Below are positions 24,984 through 32,923 of a stretch of 50,021 nucleotides of DNA, one piece after another; position 1 is the stretch's first letter; each line of letters begins with the position of its first letter. Below the pieces are notes generated by a model. The model was not told the origin of the DNA. It made no database searches and was given only the letters and a program-made list of their open reading frames with translations. The stretch comes from Actinomycetes bacterium (GTDB lineage Bacteria; Actinomycetota; Acidimicrobiia; Acidimicrobiales; Ilumatobacteraceae), in NCBI GenBank assembly GCA_025359865.1, contig JANYDH010000018.1:1-50021 (forward strand), written 5' to 3'. The translations under genes were made by a program, and so were the position numbers.

Positions 24984-26498
24984 TTATGCCACGTGGGGGA
25001 TTGGTTGGGGTGGCGGCGGGCCGATGTATCGCGCGCTCGGTCGGATGATCTTGTTGTCCGCCGCTTGCTCGAGCATGTTCGCGCACCAGCCGATGACCCG
25101 GCTTGAGGCGAAGGTGGGCGTGAACATCTCAGGCGGGATTCCGCACAGTTGCATCACGACACCGGCATAGAACTCGACATTGGTGCGAAGCTGACGTCCG
25201 GGCTTCATACGCAGGAGCAGGTTGATCACACCTGCTTCGGTTGCTTCGGCGAAGGCGACGAACCGACGGGAATCTTCATCGTCGGCGAGTCGTCTGGCGA
25301 TGCCGCGCAGCATCACCGACCGAGGATCATCGGTCTTGTACACGGGGTGGCCGAATCCCATGATCTTGTCGCCGCGTTCGATCATCGGGGCCACCACCTC
25401 GTCGATGTGCTCAGTGGAACCAATCTCGTCCAACAGTGCAAGGGCCCGGCTGGGTGCGCCGCCGTGTAGAGGTCCACTGAGCGCCCCGATGGCGGCCACG
25501 ACACATGCACCCATGTCGGCACCGGTTGAGGCCACCACCCGCGCCGTGAACGTGGACGCGTTGAACCCGTGATCGGCTGTGGAGATGAGGTAGCTCTCCA
25601 ACGCACGGGCATTCGCCGCAGACGGGTCCGTACCGTGCAGCATCCACAGATAGTTGGCCGCATATCCGAGGTCAGCGCGCGGCGGCACCACCGGGAGTCG
25701 GCGGCGCAGACGGTGCAGCGCGCACAGGATGGTCGGCGTGACGGCACACAAGAACAGCGCGTCGGCGCGACGCTGAGACGTGTGGATGTCGATCACGGGG
25801 CGGAGTTTGCGTTCGGCCGCAGCGAGTGAAAGCGCTGTGCGGAGACCCTCGAGCGGTTCGCTCACCGATGCAATCGCTGGGAGGAGTTCGTGGATCGCCA
25901 GCGTGATCGTCCGCAGTGGGATCGTCTCGGTGAGGAACCGTTGCCGTTCGATTTCTGTCGCAGCCAGCGATCCGTCGATCATGAGCTGCCAGACGTCTTC
26001 GAGTGTGCGCCGTTCGGCCAGTTCAACGGCGGAATACTGGCGGTAGTGGTAGAAGCCCTCATTGCCGCGTACGTCGCCTACCTCGGTGTCGGCAACGACG
26101 ACCCCCTTCAATCCGCGGGGCACCTCCGCTGGCCCGATGGACGCGACGCGCATCAGATCGCGCAGTGACACAACGCCAACTGGGTGTCCATGATCGGTGA
26201 CCGGCATGTGGCGATAGCCCCGCTCGCGCATCGTCGCCAAGGCACTGGGGAGTGTGGTGGTGACATCGATCGAGTCCACCGGGGCCGTCATCACCTCGGA
26301 GACAAGAGACGTAGCCGCCCCAGAAGCTGCCGCTCGTAGCACGTCGCGCTCGGTCACGATGCCGATGGCGCGGCTGCCCTCCATGACGACCACGGACCCA
26401 ACGCGATGGTCGTGCATGCGCTTTGCAGCAACGCGCAGCAGTTCACCGGCAGTCGCAGTGACAGGGGGACTGGTCATCAGGGAATCGATCGTGGACAT
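24984..26498 (-). CDS. CBS-domain / citrate synthase fusion
   Basis: A 504-residue two-part protein. Residues 1-125 are a CBS pair (MSTIDSLMTSPPVTATAGE, then IGIVTERDVLRAA and VGVVSLRDLMRVA). From about 140 the citrate synthase fold follows (GFYHYRQYSAVELAERRTLEDVW). Catalytic sites: His in SGPLHGG and His in GFGHPVY. The usual active-site Asp in NVDF is Glu here (NVEFYAGVV), as I recall for some actinobacterial type-2 synthases. It condenses acetyl-CoA or propionyl-CoA with oxaloacetate. The CBS pair suggests adenylate control. A TTGACC-17-CAGACT promoter sits 6 nt before the ATG. It is divergent from a broken HTH-citrate synthase. Confidence 0.85.
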   Translation of the reverse strand: MSTIDSLMTSPPVTATAGELLRVAAKRMHDHRVGSVVVMEGSRAIGIVTERDVLRAAASGAATSLVSEVMTAPVDSIDVTTTLPSALATMRERGYRHMPVTDHGHPVGVVSLRDLMRVASIGPAEVPRGLKGVVVADTEVGDVRGNEGFYHYRQYSAVELAERRTLEDVWQLMIDGSLAATEIERQRFLTETIPLRTITLAIHELLPAIASVSEPLEGLRTALSLAAAERKLRPVIDIHTSQRRADALFLCAVTPTILCALHRLRRRLPVVPPRADLGYAANYLWMLHGTDPSAANARALESYLISTADHGFNASTFTARVVASTGADMGACVVAAIGALSGPLHGGAPSRALALLDEIGSTEHIDEVVAPMIERGDKIMGFGHPVYKTDDPRSVMLRGIARRLADDEDSRRFVAFAEATEAGVINLLLRMKPGRQLRTNVEFYAGVVMQLCGIPPEMFTPTFASSRVIGWCANMLEQAADNKIIRPSARYIGPPPPQPIPHVA

Positions 26499-26504
26499 AC
26501 CTCA

Positions 26505-26533
26505 AGTCTGAGCTGGCCTCACCACTTGGTCAA
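26505..26533 (-). promoter_or_regulatory. Leaderless promoter of the CBS-citrate synthase gene
   Basis: On the minus strand, -35 TTGACC (26528-26533), a 17-bp spacer, -10 CAGACT (26505-26510) and 6 nt to the ATG at 26498. No ribosome site. Confidence 0.55.
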
Positions 26534-26534
26534 T

Positions 26535-26550
26535 GTTGATTATGATCAAC
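26535..26550. promoter_or_regulatory. Inverted repeat between the divergent citrate synthase genes
   Basis: GTTGAT, 4 nt, ATCAAC: perfect 6-bp arms at the start of the HTH gene and 2 bp beyond the -35 of the divergent CBS-citrate synthase. A MerR-type HTH encoded next door would be the natural ligand. Confidence 0.45.
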
Positions 26551-27620
26551 GCTGTGCAGTGGCTGACCACCCCTCAGGCCGCGCATCGCTTGGGTGTGAA
26601 GCCCGCCACCCTCTACGCCTACGTGAGCCGAGGGCTACTGCACAGCCACCGTGATGCGGACAGTCGCGGAAGCAACTTCGACTCACGCGAGGTAGAAGCG
26701 CTGGCCGTACGCGGCCGCCCACGGGTGTCGAGCAGGCTGCCGAACTGATCTGGAGCGGCGAACTGCCGACCGGTCATGCCCCGTGGGCTGGCGACCGGAT
26801 CGACGTTACTGCAGAGCGGATCAGTGACCGGATCCACCTCGTCGCCGCGCACACCGCAGTCGGAGCGAGCCATACGCTCGATCAGGTAACGGTAACGGGC
26901 CAGGGCCGGCACCTGGTTGCGACACTGATTGAATCGCTACCGATCGCCGGAGACGGCCGTTGCCCACGATTGGTGCTGCCCGATGGTCGTGAACTCCGCG
27001 CCAGCATCGCTGGTCGCCTGTGGGCGCGCCTGACGCCTCGTCGCGCCACGCCTGCGCTGATCGCCACCCTGAACGCTGCGCTTGTGTTGCTGGCCGATCA
27101 CGAGATGGCTGCGTCGACGCTCGCCGCTCGCGTTGCGGCGAGCACCCGGGCCAACGCACATGGCGTGGTGGCTGCAGGCATGGGAGCACTGAGCGGGCCG
27201 CTTCACGGTGGCGACAGTGTTCGCTGCCGACTCGTGCTCGCCCGCCTCGCACACGCACCCGTTGCGGATGTGATCGCTGAAGCGCTGGACCGTTACGGCC
27301 ATCTGCCAGGTTTCGGACAGGTCATCTATCCACAGGGCGATCCGCGAGCCGTGGTGGTGTTGGACATGCTGCGTGCTACAGGCCAACACCCAGGGTTGGA
27401 TCTCGTCGAGCAGTTCATCGCGTCTGCTCGTCGGCGGTCACTGCCGGCACCCAACGTGGATCTCGCTCTTGCGGCGCTTGGCTTGGTGAGCGGGATGCCA
27501 CCGGATGCAGGCGAGGCGATCTTCACCATCGCGCGTATCGTCGGATGGTTGGCACATGCGCTCGAGGAGTACGGCGAACGCCCACTGCGCTTTCGTCTGC
27601 GCGCCGATTACATCGGCTGA
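26542..27620 (+). pseudogene. HTH-citrate synthase family protein, disrupted by internal deletion
   Basis: The first ORF (to 26748) encodes a MerR/excisionase-like HTH: WLTTPQAAHRLGVKPATLYAYVSRGLL, then RGSNFDSREVEALAVRGRPR. From about 26730, in another frame, the citrate synthase domain resumes mid-sequence at EQAAELIWSGELPTGHAP and runs to DYIG at 27620. In intact relatives roughly 45-50 residues lie between these parts. So a deletion of about 140-150 bp with frame change has joined them near 26728. The C-terminal half keeps His in SGPLHGG and Asp in PNVDLAL. The second catalytic His is Gln (GFGQVIYPQGDPR), itself unusual. As read the gene cannot give a full enzyme, though the HTH part alone might still bind DNA. 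Confidence 0.75.
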
Positions 27621-27669
27621 TCGCTAGCCCTGCTCACCGGCCTGGGTCACTGCTCACGGTCTGGTCACC

Positions 27670-28881
27670 TCACGCCGTGAGGGTTCGAGGTGACGGCCGA
27701 CCGACGACGGCGGCCGCGCAGATCAGGGCAGAGACGCCTCCAAGCACGAACGGAACGCGTGGTGAGGAGATCTGGATGATCCAACCCATGAGCACAGCAC
27801 CGATCGGTGTTGTGCCGAACCAGGCCATCTGATGCAGGGCCATGACCCGGCCCTGCATCGATGGCTCGGTGGCTTGTTGGAGCACGACGGTGTTGACCGA
27901 TTGGAACGACGCGGACGCGAATCCCAGGACGATGCTGATCACGACGAATGGCCAGAACCCCGGAGTGATCGACAGGGCCAGGAGCGCTGCCGAAAATCCT
28001 GCGAGCACGATCGCGAGTGTTCGGCGTGGGTGCGGTTTGATGCCGGCGATGTAGATGCCGCCAATGATCGAGCCGATGGCGCTAACGCTCATCGCGGTGC
28101 CGACTGCACCTGCGCCACGATGGAACCCGAAGTGGACCATCGAGGGAAATGTGGTCTGGAAGTTGTAGGCAATGGTGCCGACAACGGTCATGACCAAGAG
28201 TGGTCGGGCCACGTCTGGGTGGGTACGCACATAGGCGAAGCCTTCGCGTAGTTTTCCTTTAGCGCGTCCGATGAGTGGCCGGTTCACAAGTTCACGCGAC
28301 CGGAGGGCGGCCAGGGCGCCGATGACGAAGAGGTACGACCCGGCGTTGATGTAGAAGCAGGCCTCCACGCCGACGGTGGCGATGAGTGCGCCGGCCATTG
28401 CGGGGCCGATGAGGCGTGAGACCGAGTTGATGGTGCTGTTTGCTGCCACCGCACCGGGTAGCAGTCCGGGCCCGACGAGTTGGTAAACGATGGCCTGCAT
28501 GGCCGGGCGTTCAACAGCCAGCACGAGGCCGAGCATCAACGTGAGCGCGTAGATCCACCAGATGCCGGCGTGGCCTGTGGCGACCACGATGCCGAAGGCC
28601 AATGCGATCAGCCCGGACAGGGTCGACGTGATCAGGAGCAGACGTCGGTTGTCGATCTTGTCGGCGAGCACGCCGGCGGGCGCGCCGAGCAGCAGCATCG
28701 GTAGGAACTGCAGTGCGGTGGCCATGCCGAGACTGTCGCTGCGGTTGGTGATCTCGAGGACGAGCCAGATGACAGCGAGCGATTGCGTCCACGACCCGAT
28801 GCTCGAGATGGTCTGACCGATGAAGTACAGCCGGAAGTTCCGGTTGTTGAAAGCCGCGAATCGGCTTGTGTGATTGTCCAT
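27670..28881 (-). CDS. MFS transporter (EntS-like exporter)
   Basis: A 403-residue membrane protein of the MFS_3 (enterobactin-exporter-like) branch. It begins MDNHTSRFAAFNNRNFRLYF and has twelve predicted hydrophobic segments. Family signs are FIGQTISSIGSWTQSLAVIW, the loop motif PAGVLADKIDNRRLLL between helices 2 and 3, and VNTVVLQQATEPSMQGRVMAL in the C-half. These exporters expel siderophores, drugs or other amphipaths by proton antiport. The open frame upstream to 29286 is antisense to the regulator and is excluded. A TTGACA-17-CAAACT promoter 6 nt before the ATG confirms the start. It is divergent from an XRE-cupin regulator that probably controls it. Confidence 0.88.
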   Translation of the reverse strand: MDNHTSRFAAFNNRNFRLYFIGQTISSIGSWTQSLAVIWLVLEITNRSDSLGMATALQFLPMLLLGAPAGVLADKIDNRRLLLITSTLSGLIALAFGIVVATGHAGIWWIYALTLMLGLVLAVERPAMQAIVYQLVGPGLLPGAVAANSTINSVSRLIGPAMAGALIATVGVEACFYINAGSYLFVIGALAALRSRELVNRPLIGRAKGKLREGFAYVRTHPDVARPLLVMTVVGTIAYNFQTTFPSMVHFGFHRGAGAVGTAMSVSAIGSIIGGIYIAGIKPHPRRTLAIVLAGFSAALLALSITPGFWPFVVISIVLGFASASFQSVNTVVLQQATEPSMQGRVMALHQMAWFGTTPIGAVLMGWIIQISSPRVPFVLGGVSALICAAAVVGRPSPRTLTA

Positions 28882-28887
28882 ACAGCG

Positions 28888-28916
28888 AGTTTGGCGATGC
28901 CCTTCGAGTATGTCAA
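28888..28916 (-). promoter_or_regulatory. Leaderless promoter of the MFS gene
   Basis: Minus strand: consensus -35 TTGACA (28911-28916), 17-bp spacer, weak -10 CAAACT (28888-28893), then 6 nt to the ATG at 28881. The -35 lies 7 bp from the regulator's operator-like palindrome. Confidence 0.6.
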
Positions 28917-28922
28917 CATCAC

Positions 28923-28937
28923 TTGCCATGCAGGCAA
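28923..28937. promoter_or_regulatory. Palindrome over the XRE-cupin start codon
   Basis: TTGCC, 5 nt, GGCAA, centred on the ATG at 28928. Likely an operator for autorepression and for control of the divergent MFS gene; also compatible with start at 28910 instead. Confidence 0.35.
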
Positions 28938-29506
28938 ACCTAACCGAGGAATCGATCGACGGACGAGTTCGTCGCCGGCTGCGCGAACTCCGCGCCGAGC
29001 AGGGACTCACCCTGCAACAAGTCAGCGATCGGGCGCACATCGACATCTCGATGCTCAGCAGACTCGAATCGGGCAAACGCCGACTAGCTCTGGACCACAT
29101 CCCCCGCCTCGCATCAGCGTTGGGGGTCAGTGCCGACGACCTGCTTGGTGGCGCGCCGGCACCTGATCCACGGGTCCGTAGCGAGCCCGTGAAGCGCGAT
29201 GGTCTCACAATGTGGCCGCTCACGAATCGCGGTCCGGCGGGCGGGCTCCACGCATTCAAGATCCGGATCAGTGCGCGGCGCCGCAAGCCCCCCGAAAAGC
29301 TGCATGTTCACGACGGCCACGACTGGATGTACGTCATCGACGGACGCATGCGCCTTCTACTCGGCGACCAGGATCTCGTGATCGAGTCGGGGGAAGCGGT
29401 GGAGTTCAGCACCTTGACCCCCCACTGGTTCGGCGCAGTCGACGCTGCGGTGGAGTTGATCGCAGTCTTCGGTCCGCAGGGCGAACGATCACACCTCCAC
29501 CACTGA
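28928..29506 (+). CDS. XRE-family regulator with cupin sensor domain
   Basis: About 192 residues. The N-terminal HTH reads VRRRLRELRAEQGLTLQQVSDRAHIDISMLSRLESGKRRLALDHIPRLASALGV, a typical lambda-Cro fold. The C-terminal cupin starts at KLHVHDGHDWMYVIDGRMRLLLGDQD and ends LTPHWFGAV; His residues in HVHDGHDW could bind metal. Such regulators sense small metabolites or metals and often govern a neighbouring exporter. It is divergent from an MFS gene with 46 bp between starts. Starts at 28910 and 28928 are both possible; 28928 is closest to a weak CAACAT -10. Confidence 0.85.
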   Translation: MQANLTEESIDGRVRRRLRELRAEQGLTLQQVSDRAHIDISMLSRLESGKRRLALDHIPRLASALGVSADDLLGGAPAPDPRVRSEPVKRDGLTMWPLTNRGPAGGLHAFKIRISARRRKPPEKLHVHDGHDWMYVIDGRMRLLLGDQDLVIESGEAVEFSTLTPHWFGAVDAAVELIAVFGPQGERSHLHH

Positions 29507-29705
29507 GCGCCGACAAGGCCGGGGGGCGGGTGGACAAACTCCTGTCGGCAGATTCGTGACGCGTGGAGTGATGTGGCCGGGGATACCCACACGGCCTCGT
29601 TGCCAGCGTGCCGCATGACCGGGCACGTGGGTGCGAACAGAGCGTGATGAACTCCGTGACTCCCAAGTGGTTCGCGCCGTCCTCACTGTGGTGGACTTCG
29701 AAGCA

Positions 29706-30164
29706 ATGGCTGAGAAGCTCGAAATCGCACGCGACATTGCCGCCCATCCCCACGTTGTCTACGCTGCCATCTCCGATGTCACCCGAATGGGCGAATGGTC
29801 CGAGGAGTGCTACGCGTGCGACTGGCACGCTGGCTTCGATCACGCCGCTATCGGTGCGACGTTCGATGGTCACAACCGCAACGGTGCAAACGAGTGGACC
29901 AGTCAGGGAAAGATCATCGAGGCAGACCCCGGTCGCTCGTTCGCGTTCGAGTGCTCGATGTTCGACTTCCACTTTTCGACCTGGGGATACCGCATCGAGC
30001 CCACCGAAACCGGGTGTCGGGTGACCGAGTGGAGCCAAGACCTGCGACCCGAGTCGGCCATGGAGTTCAGCAGGAAGACATCGGGCGTGGACGACCGGGC
30101 CGAGCGCAACCGTCAGACGATCACCGCCACACTCGACCGACTGGCTGTCGCCGTCGAGGGCTGA
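29706..30164 (+). CDS. SRPBCC (START-like) domain protein
   Basis: A 152-residue lipid/polyketide-binding fold protein beginning MAEKLEIARDIAAHPHVVYAAISDVTRMGEWSEECYACDWH, the usual first strand, helix and omega-loop. The middle (GRSFAFECSMFDFHFSTWGYRIEPTETGCRVTEWSQD) completes the sheet and the C-terminal helix ends AERNRQTITATLDRL. Actinobacterial members of this group are annotated as polyketide cyclase/dehydrase-like, and bind hydrophobic ligands. The 25 codons upstream in the same frame are probably not translated. Stands alone just before the decayed island. Confidence 0.8.
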   Translation: MAEKLEIARDIAAHPHVVYAAISDVTRMGEWSEECYACDWHAGFDHAAIGATFDGHNRNGANEWTSQGKIIEADPGRSFAFECSMFDFHFSTWGYRIEPTETGCRVTEWSQDLRPESAMEFSRKTSGVDDRAERNRQTITATLDRLAVAVEG

Positions 30165-30343
30165 TCCGGTTGTCGCGGGCAAAGCGTCCAACAATCACGT
30201 TCGTCGGGATCTTCGCCGTTTGCCCGGCTGTTTCGGCTTCGAGAGCGCAATCGAGAATGCGGCCAACGACGTTGACGTCGATTCAACGCCTGAGCGACCA
30301 CACGAGAATGAGATTTCACCAAGATCGTATGGGCGAGTACGTC

Positions 30344-30673
30344 ATGAGTACCGCAAAGACCAAACGTAAGACGACGAACCATCCGGCACCCACCGGGCGC
30401 ATGGCGGTCATCGACTTCATCACGGGCGCGCTGATCGAGAACCCACGCAGGGTCGGCCGAGCACTCCGCAACGAACTCGCCAGCATCCACAGTGCTCGTC
30501 GCGGAACGTACCGCATCATGTACCGGATCGACGACGACAAACGGGTCGTCACCATGCTCCGTATCAACCACCGCGGCCAAATCTACCGAACCCGATCGCG
30601 CTGGTGCGCACCACGCCGAAGAGCCCGGTCCGACCCGACACGGGTAGCGCGTGGGAACGGGATGCCTCGTTGA
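30344..30673 (+). pseudogene. RelE-type toxin remnant, copy 1
   Basis: The stretch AVIDFITGALIENPRRVGRALRNELASIHSARRGTYRIMYRIDDD, then RVVTMLRINHRGQIY, is a RelE/ParE-like ribosome-dependent nuclease toxin. It is about 93 percent identical at DNA level (by eye, 30408-30593) to the toxin at 31304. The first 28 or so residues of the toxin are replaced by an unrelated Lys/Thr-rich start and no antitoxin gene precedes it. The C-terminus runs on into a basic tail. Probably a non-functional duplicate. Confidence 0.7.
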
Positions 30674-30732
30674 TGCGATGGTGATCTAGCCCACAAACGG
30701 CAGGTGAGCGGCCATCTTGGCCGCCCACCATG

Positions 30733-30779
30733 TGGCGCACTGGCAGGGACTCGAACCCCGGACCTTCTGATCCGTAGTC
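30733..30779 (-). tRNA. 3' fragment of a tRNA-Arg(ACG) gene
   Basis: The minus strand reads from the anticodon loop (CTACGGA), through the 3' side of the anticodon stem, variable loop, T arm (CGGGG-TTCGAGT-CCCTG) to the acceptor strand CCAGTGC, G and CCA. The 5' half is absent: upstream bases do not pair with the anticodon stem. A half tRNA that begins at the anticodon loop is the usual footprint left when an element integrates into a tRNA gene. The complete gene is not in the window. Confidence 0.7.
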
Positions 30780-30788
30780 CCGAACTTC

Positions 30789-30904
30789 GGTGATCTGAGC
30801 TTCTCAACAGTCGCCTCAGGTTCTCATCACCTGCACGTTCGTGATCTGAGCGTGTCACGGGCCACCCCAGGTTTTCACAAAAAGTAGTCCGACAAGTAGT
30901 CCGA
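30789..30904. repeat. Direct repeats beside the tRNA fragment, candidate integrase arm sites
   Basis: GTGATCTGAGC occurs at about 30790 and 30841, each followed by a CAGGTT(C/T)TCA-like stretch, with 51-bp spacing. AAGTAGTCCGA occurs twice with 12-bp period (30882-30892, 30894-30904). Such paired direct repeats next to a tRNA fragment resemble arm-type sites bound by tyrosine integrases. Confidence 0.45.
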
Positions 30905-31004
30905 AACCGGCTCTGCCAACAGTCTTGCGGCCACTGCATCATGCCGGTTCCCGAGTGGGATCTCGTCTGTCTCACTGCGCGCTTCCGGGCGGGTTACTGC
31001 CAGC

Positions 31005-31303
31005 TTGTCTGTATGGCAGATTGTAGCCATAGCGACTGACTCGTTGCGGAACGTGAAGGACCGATTCTCTGAGTTCGTCGACAGCGTGGATCGCGAGCAT
31101 GAACGGATTGTCGTCACCCGCAACGGGCGACCGGCCGCAGTGCTGATCAGCCCCGACGACCTCGACAGCCTCGAAGAGACCCTCGAGTTGCTCGGCGACC
31201 ACGACGCGATCAGAGAACTCGTGGAGGCCGAGGCAGCGGTCGTAGCTGGTGACGTGGTGCGGGGCGTGGACGCCGTCCGAGCGCTCCGGCCGATTCGCAC
31301 CGA

Positions 31304-31307
<4 letters not shown>
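31005..31307 (+). CDS. Phd/YefM-type antitoxin
   Basis: A 100-residue antitoxin with TTG start. The Phd core is NVKDRFSEFVDSVDREHERIVVTRNGRPAAVLISPDDLDSLEETLELL, in which the RNGRPAAVLIS strand is diagnostic. The C-terminal acidic/Ala-rich tail is the part that usually covers the toxin. It overlaps the toxin start by ATGA (31304-31307), the normal antitoxin-first order. The pair most likely autoregulates. The island context and the extra toxin copies indicate recent shuffling. Confidence 0.88.
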
Positions 31308-31603
<296 letters not shown>

Positions 31604-31736
31604 GTCTTCGAGTCATAGCTCCCAGTCGTAGTTGCCGGGTCGCGTGCGCAGCCCGAACCGCAGTCAAGGTGACGGGGCTCATCGGGTCGAAGCCTTGCAG
31701 ACCCGGCCAGGCCGTCGAGCGACACGTCGCTGAGTC

Positions 31737-31864
31737 CGGATCGGCGACGGCTGGGCGTGCTGCAAGGTGCGCTCGGGGGGGCCGCTCGTGCGGGTTTCGG
31801 CGCCCCTGTGCCGGGGTCAGGGGATGAGAGTGTAGGCGTCGCAGTGGGCGGGGCGCACGACGCG
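31737..31864 (+). repeat. Repeat segment A (shared with 36271-36400 and partly 34612-34690)
   Basis: About 128 bp that is close to identical with the segment next to the PIN toxin at 36271-36400. It contains the antisense of the last codons of a PIN gene (PAHCDAYTLIP-like). It marks a recombination junction between the RelE pair and the IS21 remnant. The rest of 31604-31908 shows nothing recognisable. Confidence 0.7.
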
Positions 31865-31908
31865 ACGCGTTCTTCGAGCGTTGCGACACCGCCGATCTGC
31901 AGCGTTGG

Positions 31909-32585
31909 GTGACCGGACGCGGTCCCGGCGCCGGCGACCGCATCCATGCCCTGGCCGCGTTAGAACGCCCAGCGATGTGGGTGCTGCCGGTCGAACGGCT
32001 CGCTGCGGTGACCCGCCTCACAGTCCATGTCGACACCAAGGCGCGTGTGTGCGTACGCCAGTGCTTCTGCTCAGTGCCGACCCGGTTCAGCGGCCAACGC
32101 GTGACTGTCGAACTGGGCGCTGAGACCGTTACCGTCCACGCCGACGCCAGCATCGTCGCGGTCGACGTTCGCGGGGTGCATCGGCGCAGCGAGATGCTCG
32201 ACTTGGATCACTACCTCGAGGGGCTCGAGCGTCGCCCCGGCGCACTGCCCGGTGCGACCGCACTTGCTCAGGCCCGCGCCACGGGCGGGTTCCGACCAGA
32301 GCACCGACAGTTCTGGGATCTCGCCCGCCGCCGCAACGGCGACACCGCCGGCACCCGCGCCCTGTGCGACGTGTTGTTGCTGCACCGCCACCACCACACC
32401 GATCACGTCATCACCGGGATCCGCGCCGCACTCTCGATCGACAACATCGACCCAGCCGTGGTCGCAGTCGAAACACGCCGCCTACCGCCAACTCGCGCTT
32501 ACCGGTCTCGTACCCGCGCTCGATGGACTCTGCGACAACGCCACCCGCGAGCGGATCTCACACCCGAAGTTCCTCGCTGAGGCAC
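31909..32585 (+). pseudogene. IS21-family IstA C-terminal remnant (plus IstB scrap)
   Basis: The frame from 31909 reads VDTKARVCVRQCFCSVPTRFSGQRV, then HRRSEMLDLDHYLEGLERRPGALPGATALAQARATGGF and ALCDVLLLHRHH, the C-terminal part of actinobacterial IS21 transposases. The catalytic core is missing. After about 32470 the homology continues in another frame (HAAYRQLALTGLVPALDGLCDNATRERISHPKFLAEA), perhaps the start of IstB. The two parts are not in one frame. It is a different IS21 lineage from the intact element at 46158. Confidence 0.65.
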
Positions 32586-32624
32586 CCAGATCGAGCAGCA
32601 CGACGCGCCGCACAACTCCAACTC

Positions 32625-32750
32625 GCCGCCGGAGGCGACTGGGCCAACTACGCCGCCCTCACCACCACCAATGCCAACCCGCCCTGAACGCTGACCAGGT
32701 GCAACCCACCGAGACAGAACCGAAGGCATCCGACAGGGTTAGAACATCGG
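32625..32750 (+). repeat. 126-bp terminal segment of a Tn554-like element
   Basis: The same 126 bp, diverged but gapless in length, occurs inverted at 43841-43966. It includes the end of an ORF reading AGGDWANYAAL and a stop, then non-coding DNA ending AGAACATCGG. At 32751 the sequence changes abruptly to an integrase gene, so 32750 is likely the exact transposon end. Confidence 0.7.
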
Positions 32751-32903
32751 GTTCATCCGAAGGTCGTGTCCGAGCGGCTCGGCCACCCCACCGTCGGCAT
32801 CACACTCGACCTGTACTCGCGCGTTGTCCCGTCCCTTGCCTGCGACGCAGCCGTGCAGATCATGAACACGACCTACGGTGAGGACATCTCAGGGTCGCGG
32901 TGA
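32751..32903 (+). pseudogene. Tyrosine integrase C-terminal remnant
   Basis: Fifty codons reading VHPKVVSERLGHPTVGITLDLYSRVVPS and ending in GEDISGSR. GHPTVGITLDLYSRV holds the conserved His/Gly and the nucleophile Tyr of phage-type integrases. The rest of the gene is replaced at 32751 by the transposon end. It could be the last trace of the integrase that used the tRNA-Arg attachment site 2 kb to the left. Confidence 0.7.
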
Positions 32904-32923
32904 CAAGTTCCGGACGGGTTGCT

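Noticed and set aside
28882-29286. N-terminal extension of the MFS frame
   Set aside because: Antisense to the XRE-cupin gene; the promoter at 28888-28916 sits directly before the ATG at 28881.
30733-30779. A complete tRNA gene
   Set aside because: The 5' acceptor, D arm and 5' side of the anticodon stem are missing; only a 3' fragment is present.
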